The notes beneath the pieces are model-generated. The model was not told the DNA's origin, searched no databases, and saw only the letters and a program-made list of their open reading frames with translations. The position numbers and the translations under genes are program-made. From contig NZ_BCQB01000002.1 of the NCBI RefSeq assembly GCF_001544215.1, positions 1 through 64,000 of the forward strand: DNA of 64,000 nucleotides, written 5' to 3'. Below are positions 17,401 through 25,400 of the stretch, piece after piece (positions within the stretch are counted from its first letter, which is position 1; each line of letters starts with the position of its first letter). Source of the stretch: Enterococcus durans NBRC 100479 = LMG 10746. GTDB taxonomy: Bacteria > Bacillota > Bacilli > Lactobacillales > Enterococcaceae.

Positions 17401-19837
17401 CTTTTTGAGAATCAGTTAAATGCACAGAAAGAACATAGTCAGCTGTAGTATCATCCCCTATCATGTTCATTACATTTCCATGCACATCCAAAAATTGGAC
17501 TGCTCCTGTTAAAATGTGATCATTTTCTGAGACATCACGGATGATCACCCCATAGTCTGATTGCTTGTCTGGTACTTTTACTTTAGTTGGAAAAATTACA
17601 TACCCCTCATCTGTGTAGCTCATTGTATCAGTAAAAAGGGCATTTTCCAGTTCATACTTATTTTTATTTATATCAACCACATAATGAGCTGATTTCCTTC
17701 CTACATCAAGTGTTGGTTTATTTTTGATGATTACTTGTTGTGTAGGGTTCGCTTGGACTTCTGCCGATGAAGAGAGATTTTCAGTCCGTGCCTGATTCGT
17801 TATCTTTATACCAGAGTTGTCTGAGACGATTTTATTGACCTTTGTTTTGTAGGTGATATTGATTGCTTTTTCAGCCTGTACATTATTTTTAAATGTTACT
17901 TTAAATGGATTATTGGTCGTGTCAATTGTATAAACACTCGGATCGATTGGTGCGCCATTGACTGGAGTACCATCACTGTCAAAATTGACCTGGTAAATAG
18001 CAAAGCTATCCGGATCGACATCCATATTTGCCGAATACGTGTCTGAGATCACATTGTCAGCTGTTAATTCTTTTTGACCATAGTTGTAACGAATCAGCCA
18101 ACTATAGACTTGTTTGACAGGATCATAATCAGTTTTAACTTTTTCTAATGCTTTTTCATAAGTAAGGTCGACAGAAGCCGAAGCTTGTAGATTCGTTGTA
18201 TCTGTAATTAATTCCACGTTGTTTCCTATTGTTAGCTTTCCACCGTCACTGGGTTTTACTGAATCTTTGATCGTTGTAGTATAAACGATGCGGTAAGGTT
18301 GTTGGATAGCCATATTGAATTGAATCGAGCCATCATTCTCTACTGTATATTGTTTTGGATCAAGAGGTATCGTGTCTACTCCCACCACGTTTCCATCAAA
18401 ATCCAGATTCAACGGATAAACAGAAACTGTGCCTTTCTCCTGTTTATCAAATACCAGTTGATCAGGAAAATGTTCACGTATCAATGGCTTAGATAAGTCG
18501 CTATAATCTTTGTTGAAGTCTATATCCCAAATCACTTTATCTGGACTATTTACTCTATCTGGATGACCTGCTTTACTAAGAGAGGCTCCACTAGATGGTT
18601 TTATTATGAAAGTAGCAGGTGGGATATTCGTTTTACTCGGATAAGTGATCGTTGTCTCGCCTGGTTGAGTGATTTTCTTTTTATCAAAATGTACATCAGC
18701 TGAAACTGAACCACTACTGGCTGGCAAAAACTCCATATTGTCTTGTTTCGTAAAAACAATACGCATTTTTTGCGTATTTGCATCAAACTCGTAAGTACCA
18801 TAGCTATTTTTATTCTTATCCAGTAAATCTCCTTTTGGTGAAGGGTCCCTGATTTCTAATCCTTGTGGAAAATCCATCTCGTAATAATCACCAGGCATCA
18901 TTTCAGTTCGGACAGTATCAGGAATCTCAAAGTCCAATTGAAACACAACGACTGAATCGATCGTTGCTGGGTTAGTCTCAGTTGTCAATTTAATTTTTTT
19001 CACGAAGTTATCACCAGGAGCATACTTCTCAAATAATTCATCCATTTGTTTAGAATCCTGTGTTGCTCCAGCATCTTCACTCTTTGTTTCGGGTGAAAGG
19101 ACTGCTTTATTCACATTCTTACTTTGATTACTACTTGCGTTTTTAGTCCGTTCAGTGGTTGCCGTTGTTTGAGTGTCAGATTGACTATTCTCGGTTGACG
19201 TTTCTTTGGTTTCGATTGTCTGTGTAGTAGACTCTGTTTCTTTTGGCAAGTTTAATTGAAATATTTTTTTATCTTTTTGATAAAAATCAACCGTTCGATT
19301 TGGTCCGCGTGTATTCATCCCTAGTAAAACAAGCCGGAAACGGTTATCGCCTTTACTTAGTTTATTAAAATCTAATGTAAATTGGGTACCACTTTTCGTT
19401 GTATCAACCGTATACTTTCCGATTATTTCTTTTTGGTCATTCAGGATATTCTTCTCTTCATCTTTGGCATCTTTCAATACAAATAACTTAGCCATTTCAA
19501 AAGTGATCGCTTGATTGTTTTCAGTAGAACTAGTGATATTTCCGACTAAATTCAATGCTAATTCATTCTTCTCAGCTGAATCAACAAACTCACTTGCTTG
19601 ATCAAACTGAAGGTGATTCTCGACGGTAATACTTTCTTCAGTACTTGATGACTCTTTAGTAGGAGGAACAGATTCTGTCTGCAGTGTTTTTGGGGTATCA
19701 CCTGATGTAGAATTTATGGTTTTTTCACTTGCAGTAGTAGATACTCCTTCTCCGTTTTCCATTGCTATTGCAACGATGGGTGTGAAAAAATTACCTAACA
19801 AACTGAATAACATCATAGAATAGACAAACTTTTTCAT
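14474..19837 (-). CDS. sortase-anchored Cna_B repeat surface adhesin, 1787 aa
   Basis: Large cell-wall protein of the MSCRAMM type. Order: signal peptide with VYSMMLFSLLGNFF (about 1-26); Ser/Thr/Glu-rich stretch (about 30-260); a run of Ig-like adhesin modules from about 265 to 1200, several with a recurring aromatic-centred strand (DKVIWDIDFN near 432, VYSWLIRYN near 579, EFTWTIVTN near 904, KVDWQLVIN near 1067); five Cna_B domains starting near 1217, 1322, 1429, 1534 and 1626, each with a first-strand Lys and an E-x-x-AP-x-GY segment fit for isopeptide bonds; a Lys/Gln/Ser linker; the sorting signal YPKTGE near 1753, a membrane helix and RRKQHEK. AAAGGTG lies eight bases before the ATG. 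The ligand is unknown. It lies alone, with no sortase next to it, in an 8-kb insertion. Confidence 0.93.
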   Translation of the reverse strand: MKKFVYSMMLFSLLGNFFTPIVAIAMENGEGVSTTASEKTINSTSGDTPKTLQTESVPPTKESSSTEESITVENHLQFDQASEFVDSAEKNELALNLVGNITSSTENNQAITFEMAKLFVLKDAKDEEKNILNDQKEIIGKYTVDTTKSGTQFTLDFNKLSKGDNRFRLVLLGMNTRGPNRTVDFYQKDKKIFQLNLPKETESTTQTIETKETSTENSQSDTQTTATTERTKNASSNQSKNVNKAVLSPETKSEDAGATQDSKQMDELFEKYAPGDNFVKKIKLTTETNPATIDSVVVFQLDFEIPDTVRTEMMPGDYYEMDFPQGLEIRDPSPKGDLLDKNKNSYGTYEFDANTQKMRIVFTKQDNMEFLPASSGSVSADVHFDKKKITQPGETTITYPSKTNIPPATFIIKPSSGASLSKAGHPDRVNSPDKVIWDIDFNKDYSDLSKPLIREHFPDQLVFDKQEKGTVSVYPLNLDFDGNVVGVDTIPLDPKQYTVENDGSIQFNMAIQQPYRIVYTTTIKDSVKPSDGGKLTIGNNVELITDTTNLQASASVDLTYEKALEKVKTDYDPVKQVYSWLIRYNYGQKELTADNVISDTYSANMDVDPDSFAIYQVNFDSDGTPVNGAPIDPSVYTIDTTNNPFKVTFKNNVQAEKAINITYKTKVNKIVSDNSGIKITNQARTENLSSSAEVQANPTQQVIIKNKPTLDVGRKSAHYVVDINKNKYELENALFTDTMSYTDEGYVIFPTKVKVPDKQSDYGVIIRDVSENDHILTGAVQFLDVHGNVMNMIGDDTTADYVLSVHLTDSQKGYTDFKIKFQNSYAKTRHQFQMEYYVSYNQFNEEFEDPNTSINYANTIKVNFDNNGESYEASSSAEFKTNTQETQQGMKFGSYDPATKEFTWTIVTNYNNLGVSRIYFHDPITGNQVYEPNSLEVTRGTINHNGQFQATTSDPYKGNQVGKNYLKVTDPAPTSENQGTLTIDLGTDEEYIQGWNVTGAPMVFQIQFKTSLKNQIVYDQSTYSNVANIDVKGIKQDLPASVSVAFGGQSILKDGKYNAQTGKVDWQLVINPNQSWLSNVKVEDKPSANQFIKASSFKLYTGKYSGTGSSITVEPDQPVPTNQYKVQIDTDSTVGQQTFTVDMSGIKEKKDPNHENEFLNGVIEKPYVLVYETEPNFTSKTETVTNDAIISSEGAELPWKDTKKDVQVTIQESDGLAYGTKGKIIVQKENGQGGVVPNAVLQLLRKNTKTNQSDIIYQVTTDKQGMAIFGNLIATSPIYEYSVKEIEAPEGYTISPELLVGKKVLINTDSTPLTTLIKNEPIKLIFNKTDGEGKQLSGGLFSLLKNKGTKEAPNYVSVQTFAARERGVDLSGLSDGQYQISESMAPEGYQINQTPIDFEVKKNADNTRNVFVNDQVVSDGVLTLKNYQGSAVLKKTDEAGKTLAGAQFNLQHAKLNTGDFSDYGNQKSYITDNNGQLNLTGLAPGKYKLKESKAPEGYYLNTEEIAFEIPQIATGNEAPIQLNDGKALINYQGTAIVTKKSESGELLRDAIFEVQTSSGKTVQTNLVTDENGKVTAKNLAPGAYQFVETKAPNGYMLNTQPLPFTIDTTSAGKPAAVTANFVNYQGGVELIKIDAEDSNKYLANAEFQLLDSKETVLRKELKTNGEGKLALNDLAPGKYFFKETKAPEGYQLSDKLVGFTIPTKHNGKPKQMEVVVKNSANTPSRTTQSTKPDQSIKPDQSTKHQQSGKGYYPKTGETKSMIMIIGGVILVLVIVGATYLRRKQHEK

Positions 19838-20071
19838 TGTAATTACACCTTTACCTTTCTAATTACTGAGTTGTTCAATTGTTTGTGGAAAAAAGTAACA
19901 ATACATCCACTATTATTATCCTTAAATTTTATTAACTACACAAATAATAACACTTGTTTCATCTGCCTGATCTATTTTTCTGAAGATGATCCACCACTTA
20001 TTTTGACTGATTAAAAGACAGTGTTGCATTGTATCCATGAATCAAATTTACGTATGGACACTCAAAAAAGG
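19838..20071. other. adhesin promoter region, gene-free
   Basis: AT-rich leader upstream of the adhesin. No clear promoter boxes could be fixed. The AAAGGTAAAGGTG purine-rich RBS is the only firm signal. Confidence 0.4.
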
Positions 20072-20186
20072 GGTTCTATAATTTATGGGGCTGATGAATC
20101 AAAATTGATTCTTCAGCCCCATTGTTCATTTTAGATATAAAAAAAACATATCGTTCTCTAGTATGATTAAATCATGACAAAATAAA
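20072..20186 (+). repeat. orphan left end of an ISL3-like element
   Basis: GGTTCTATAATTTATGGGGCTG matches 18 of 22 bases of the left end of the element starting at 20187. The following about 90 bases also align loosely with that element's left flank (the A-rich TATAAAAAAAACA and ATTAAATC stretches). It contains the inverted repeat GGGGCTGATGAATCAA/TTGATTCTTCAGCCCC (20087-20120). No transposase follows before the next end. Confidence 0.45.
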
Positions 20187-20309
20187 GGTTCTATAATATT
20201 TGGAGTTGTTACTCTTAGGAGTAGGAACGCCAATTATTTTTTTATAACAAAAACACATCTGGTTGTCCTATAATTAAATCGCTGAACCCAATCATAGGAG
20301 GAAAACCAA

Positions 20310-20507
20310 ATGTCCACTAATAAGAATATCAAAATGATCAAATAAATACTAAATATTAAAGATTCGAATATTTCTTTTTCTAACGGCAAACTGGAAGGTA
20401 AAAACAACTTGATCAAAGTCATCAAAAGAATCGCATTTGGCTTTAGAACGTTTTGTCATCTTAGAAAGAGAATTCTGATCCAACAAAATCTTTACGAGAT
20501 CATTTAA
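20310..20507 (+). pseudogene. ISL3 transposase remnant (N-terminus joined to C-terminus)
   Basis: AGGAGG precedes the ATG at 20310. The frame reads MSTNKNIKMIK, a stop at codon 12, then ILNIKDSNI (the start of ISL3 transposases) joined in frame to SFSNGKLEGKNNLIKVIK and RIAFGFRTFCHLRKRILI, the conserved C-terminus, ending at TAA 20505-20507. About 360 central residues, including the catalytic core, are missing. The junction is in frame, so the deletion was a clean event; the stop came separately. Confidence 0.75.
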
Positions 20508-20512
20508 TTACA

Positions 20513-20539
20513 CAAAAAAGGAAACGCCGAAACGTTTCC
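20513..20539 (-). terminator. terminator at the end of the ylaN-ylbG gene run
   Basis: GGAAACG (20520-20526) and CGTTTCC (20533-20539); on the minus strand it is followed by TTTTTT. It lies within the right part of the ISL3 remnant, so ylbG may end on a terminator brought by the element. Confidence 0.65.
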
Positions 20540-20600
20540 TTTTCATGATTTAATTCAAAACAACACTATTTGACTTAGAACCTTTTATTCATATAGACAA

Positions 20601-20942
20601 TTAGAATACATGGTCTGCCAAGCGAATTTTGGTATTGGCTTCTTCTACTTCGAACCCATCATCTTTCACTTGTGCTTTTGATCCGATTTTTTCTGCAAAA
20701 TTCATTTCAATATCTGGGCGGTATGAGCGCTCTACATTGCGTACAAAATGTAATTTTTTGATTCGTTCTTCTGTTTGATCGAATGTTTCTTCGTTCAAAT
20801 AGATGACCACGTATTTCATTTTTCTTGAAACATAATGAAGCAAGCCAAACTTCTTGAGATTCTTTAGTTGTTTCAGGCTATAGACCCAGACGATCAGTCC
20901 ACGTCGCTTCGTTATTTCAAATTGATTGTTTTCTGTTTCCAT
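20601..20942 (-). CDS. ylbG: YlbG family protein (DUF2129)
   Basis: Small cytoplasmic protein of unknown function, conserved in Firmicutes next to ylbF. The core KRRGLIVWVYSLKQLKNLKKFG, shown here in part, with YVSRKMKYVVIYL and a later ERSYRPDIEMNF are the family hallmarks. A longer frame begins at 21104, but GGAGGAAAC four bases before the ATG at 20942 and family length (113 aa versus about 90-100) fix the start. Overlaps ylbF by 26 bases. It is the last gene of the run before the accessory island. Confidence 0.9.
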   Translation of the reverse strand: METENNQFEITKRRGLIVWVYSLKQLKNLKKFGLLHYVSRKMKYVVIYLNEETFDQTEERIKKLHFVRNVERSYRPDIEMNFAEKIGSKAQVKDDGFEVEEANTKIRLADHVF

Positions 20943-21363
20943 GACAGTTTCCTCCACATCCAGCATGTCTTCCTTTTTCAAAGAAAGGATTGCCTGCATC
21001 GATCTTGATCTCCGAAGAAACAGCTTGTGCAAGCTCTCGACTGATTTCATCGAGTATATTTTGAAGCTGGGTTTCTTGTATCCGAAAGGCAGCGACTGAG
21101 TCATTCAAATCAAGTTGTCTTTTGGCTTTTCTAACAGCCAAATACGTTTCTTTGTACCCTGGCGCATACTCTTTGTAGGGCGCAATCTTTTCATAGTCTT
21201 CTTTTTTTTTGAAGAAATCCGCTTTTAACTGCGCAACTTCTTCCGATTGCTCCATCTGTTTTTTTGTTTTCATGTATTCGCTCATTGTATGACTTTCAAT
21301 GATACATTTCGCCAAACGTTTACATTGATCTTCTAAAACAAATAATTCTTCATTGATTATCAC
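20917..21363 (-). CDS. ylbF: YlbF/YmcA family regulator (RicF-like)
   Basis: All-helical protein; in Bacillus RicF (YlbF) joins RicA and RicT in the Y-complex that activates RNase Y-dependent mRNA maturation and carries Fe-S clusters. The 148-aa product has the helical core (SEEVAQLKADFFKKKEDYEK) and a C-terminal Cys-rich tail (HAGCGGNCHGN) that could be a cluster ligand. The start is uncertain: a TTG at 21384 or the GTG at 21363, which follows GGAGAG by 11 bases and gives VIINEELFVLEDQ; I prefer the GTG. Translation is probably coupled to the preceding gene (overlap 14 bases) and to ylbG. Confidence 0.87.
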   Translation of the reverse strand: MIINEELFVLEDQCKRLAKCIIESHTMSEYMKTKKQMEQSEEVAQLKADFFKKKEDYEKIAPYKEYAPGYKETYLAVRKAKRQLDLNDSVAAFRIQETQLQNILDEISRELAQAVSSEIKIDAGNPFFEKGRHAGCGGNCHGNRKQSI

Positions 21364-22477
21364 TGCTATCGCTACTCTCCTCAACTTCTTCTTGCATCAA
21401 GACTATCATATTTTCTTTAGAAAAAGCAATTCCTAACTGATCAGGGGAATCAAGCAAGAAACGATCATGATAGTATGGATCGCTATACAAAAATAAAAAA
21501 GTGAACGTTGGATCGATGACAGGGTGAGTAAACACGCCATTGACATGCTGTAATTTGCCTTTTCCTGTTAACTTATCCAGTTCGTCTTTGGCTAGGGTAA
21601 ATTTTGTAGCCGTTTTTGCACTACCCAATGTTTGCTTCCATTCTGCTAACCGATCTTCTGAAAGAAATTCTTCTGGCTTTTTCAAATAATCGTGTAGTAA
21701 TAAATTCGTTTTATCTGAAAAATTGATGTTTCTTCGATAAAGTGGTAAATCATCTTGTTTTCTCAAAGAATTCAACAAAATAAAACTTTTATTTTCCTTT
21801 GCTTGATTGATTTCTTCCCAATCTGCATCATCCTCTAATTGATAATGAGGTAACCCTTCACCAAACACTTGATAAGGCAACAATTTCAGTAAACTATCTT
21901 TACTCAAATATACTACTGAGAACAAATCACCTGTACTTTGATCAAAAAACAAAATACCAAAAGTCTGATTGTCAAAGGCGAGCAGTGGTCGATAATTCAT
22001 ATCCTCTTCCATCAGCTCAATACCGACTTCTGTATCTTGATACTCAAATGTGAAATTTGTATAAATGGTCGTGATATCCGTTAAATCTTGCATCGTCATA
22101 CCAAGCGTAAAAGGTGCGATCGTTTCATGATCTGCTTTTAATACTTTGACGGCTTCTACTTTATCATCTTGGATATTTGCTTCGAAAGACCATTGTCCTT
22201 GGATATCCTGATAGTATCTAGTTTCAAAGCCAAATCCAGAAGTTAAGCGATCATATGGTTTTCCAAAATGCTGTTCTAACTCTTCGATTGGCTTTCCGAT
22301 ATAGGTGGAAAAACCAGTTGCTTTAAGCTCCTGGTATTTCCACGTCGTCATCTGGTTTTGTGTCTGTTGTTCTTGGCTTTTTTTTGCCTCTAGCACGGGT
22401 GGGAACAATACCGGCTGCATGTAGAATGCGACGATCACTGATAGCAATATCAAGATAAATAATCCTAGCCGTTTCAT
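21350..22477 (-). CDS. YlbC-like CAP-associated exported protein
   Basis: A 375-aa protein with an uncleaved signal anchor or signal peptide (LGLFILILLSVIVAFYM), a CAP-associated N-terminal region (about 50-200, IGKPIEELEQHFGKPYDR) and a C-terminal CAP/SCP-like part (about 240-360, with YSDPYYHDRFLLDSPDQLGIAF). CAP proteins are secreted and their role in Firmicutes is unclear. The position upstream of ylbF matches Bacillus ylbC. The classical CAP histidine pattern is not obvious, so catalytic capacity is doubtful. It starts 15 bases after pyc. Confidence 0.75.
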   Translation of the reverse strand: MKRLGLFILILLSVIVAFYMQPVLFPPVLEAKKSQEQQTQNQMTTWKYQELKATGFSTYIGKPIEELEQHFGKPYDRLTSGFGFETRYYQDIQGQWSFEANIQDDKVEAVKVLKADHETIAPFTLGMTMQDLTDITTIYTNFTFEYQDTEVGIELMEEDMNYRPLLAFDNQTFGILFFDQSTGDLFSVVYLSKDSLLKLLPYQVFGEGLPHYQLEDDADWEEINQAKENKSFILLNSLRKQDDLPLYRRNINFSDKTNLLLHDYLKKPEEFLSEDRLAEWKQTLGSAKTATKFTLAKDELDKLTGKGKLQHVNGVFTHPVIDPTFTFLFLYSDPYYHDRFLLDSPDQLGIAFSKENMIVLMQEEVEESSDSSDNQ

Positions 22478-22492
22478 GCTGACCCACCACCT

Positions 22493-25400
22493 TTATTTTT
22501 CAGTCACTTCGATCAAGAGGTCACCTGACGCAATCGAATCACCGTTTGCCACATAGATATGGGCAATTTCTCCGTCAAAACGGGCTTCGATCGCCGTTTC
22601 CATCTTCATCGCTTCTGTGATCATCAAAGTGTCACCTTTTTTCACTTTATCGCCTTTTTTCACTAACACTTCTAGCACAGAACCTGACATCGTTGCCCCG
22701 ATTTGTTCGCGATTCGTTGGTTCAGCTTTCAAACGTGTTTGAACTGAACTGATGATCGAAGTATCCTTGATCAGTATTTCGCGGCGTTGACCATTCAGAT
22801 TGAAGAACAACACGCGATTTCCTTCAATATCTGGTTCACCGATCTCATCCAACCGAATGATCAAGATTTTTCCTCTTTCGATTTGGACATTCACTGTTTC
22901 ACCCAAGCGAATCCCTTGGAAGAACGTTGGTGTATCTAATAAAGTCACATCGCCAAATTGATTGTATGCTTTTTGATAATCTAAAAAGACTTGAGGATAC
23001 ATCAAATAGCTCAAAACTTCTTCATTTTTAGGCTCATAACCGATTTTTTCAGCTAACTCATTTTTGACTTGTTCAAAGTCGACTGGTTCAGCTAAAGCAC
23101 CTGGACGGACATCGATTGCAGGTCTTCCTTTCAAAATGATCTTTTGTAATTTTTCAGGGAATCCGCCAACTGGTTGTCCCAATTCACCTTGGAAGAAAGT
23201 GACAACTGATTCTGGGAAACTCAAGGTGTCTCCTTTTTCATAGATATCGTCTTCCGTCAAATCATTTTGGACCATGAATAACGCCATATCCCCCACCACT
23301 TTTGATGACGGTGTTACTTTAACGATATCACCAAACATTAAATTGACTGTGTGATACATCTGTTTGATTTCATCCCATTTGTGTCCTAGACCGACTGCTT
23401 TTGCCTGCTGTTGGAGATTTGAATATTGTCCCCCTGGCATTTCGTGCATATAGACTTCTGTTTCAGGGGCGTTCAACCCATTTTCAAATGGTTTATAGTA
23501 CATGCGTACATCTTCCCAGTAATGGTTCAATTGTTGTGCATTTTGGATATTGATCTCAGGTAAGCGAGGACCATTGACTAACGCATAATATAAACTGCTC
23601 ATGCTCGGTTGACTCGTATTTCCACTCATCGCACTCATGGCTACGTCGACAATGTCCACCCCAGCTTTGGTTGCTGCTGAATAGGTGATGATTCCATTTC
23701 CGCTAGTATCATGTGTATGCAAATGGATCGGTAAATCAGTTGTTTCTTTCAATTCACTAATCAAACGATAGGCTGCCTGAGGTTTTAATAATCCAGCCAT
23801 ATCTTTGATTGCTATGATATGCGCCCCTAGTTGTTCAAGCTCTTTTGCCATATCTTTATAATATTGCACATTGTATTTTGCGCGACTTGGATCGTTGATA
23901 TCGCCAGTATAGCAGATTGCGGCTTCTGCGATTTTCCCTGTATCTCGGACTGCTTGAATACTTTTTTCCATTTGAGGTGTCCAGTTCAAGCTATCAAAAA
24001 TCCGAAAGACATCGATTCCTTGTGCCGCCGCTTCTTTCACAAATTCCACTAACACATTATCTGGATAATTCGAGTATCCTACTGCATTCGATCCTCTGAA
24101 CAGCATCTGCAATAAAGTGTTAGGCATCAAGGAACGGATTTTTCTTAGTCTTTGCCATGGGTCTTCATTCAAGAAACGATAGGCCACATCAAAAGTGGCG
24201 CCTCCCCACATCTCACTTGAGAAAAGTTCTGGAAGTCCCTCGCCTGTTAAACGGGCAACTTCTTTGAAATCTTTTGTCCGTACTCTAGTTGCCAATAAAC
24301 TTTGATGCGCATCTCTAAAGGTCGTATCAGTCAATAGCAGATTTTCTTGGTTCTTGATCCACTGGACTAATCCATCAGCTCCCTCATTATCTAAAACATT
24401 TTTCGCTGTGAGATACTCATCCCGAGTGATCAGTTTTTTAGGTAGACGTGGTTTGTCATAAAATGGTTTTTCCCCTTTTTTGATTCCTGGGAAGCCATTG
24501 ACAGTGATTTCACCGATGTATTTCATCGTTTTATTGCCACGGTCTCTCAAACGAGGAAATTCAAATAGTTCTTTTATATTATCAATAAACGTTGTTTTTG
24601 CATTACCGGATTGGAACACAGGATGAGAAATAACGTTTAACATAAATGGAATGTTGGTTTTTACTCCACGGATCCGAAATTCTTTCAGACAACGTGTCAT
24701 TTTTTGGATCGCAGTGTCAAAATCAGCTGCATGCGTACAAACTTTAACTAATAAAGAGTCAAAATAAGGAGTAACGACATAACCAGAATAAGCATTCCCG
24801 ACATCTAAACGGACGCCGAATCCACCCGGAGAACGGTAAGTATCGATTTTCCCTGTGTCAGGAAGAAAATGATTCAACGGGTCTTCTGTCGTGATTCGGC
24901 ACTGGATCGCCGAACCATTGAGCTTGATCCCTGATTGTTCTGGCAAACCGATTTCTTTGTGCAGATCTTTTCCTTGTGCAATCAATAATTGTGTCGTTAC
25001 AATATCGACATCTGTGATCATTTCAGTGATCGTATGCTCTACTTGCACTCGAGGATTGACTTCGATAAAGTAAAAATCGTCTCCTTCAACCAAAAACTCG
25101 ACTGTTCCAGCATTGACATAGCCCACATGTTTCATCAATTGGACAGCAGCTTCACAGATTCGCTGACGCTGTTCTTCGTTCATGGACACACAAGGTGCGA
25201 CTTCTACAACTTTTTGGTGGCGTCTTTGAACAGAACAATCTCTTTCAAATAAATGGATCACATTGCCATGCTTATCTCCAAGGATTTGGACTTCGATATG
25301 CTTAGGGTTCGCTATATATTTTTCTACATAGACTTCATCGCTACCAAACGCTGCTTTTGCTTCGCTTTTTGCACGTTCATATCCTTCTCGAGCGCTTTTT

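Larger units (their letters stand above)
20187..20582 (+). mobile_element. internally deleted ISL3-family element, about 396 bp
   Basis: The left end GGTTCTATAATATTTGGAGTTG (20187-20208) has an imperfect inverted partner ending TTAGAACC at 20582 (14 of 22 bases by eye). Between them lies a transposase remnant made of the first about 22 and last about 44 codons of an ISL3 transposase. Both ends with almost no coding interior is the form of a MITE-like deletion derivative that could be moved in trans. No matching 8-bp target duplication could be confirmed. Confidence 0.55.

Noticed and set aside
20234-20425. Minus-strand frame across the ISL3 remnant
   Set aside because: Antisense to the recognisable transposase fragment on the plus strand.
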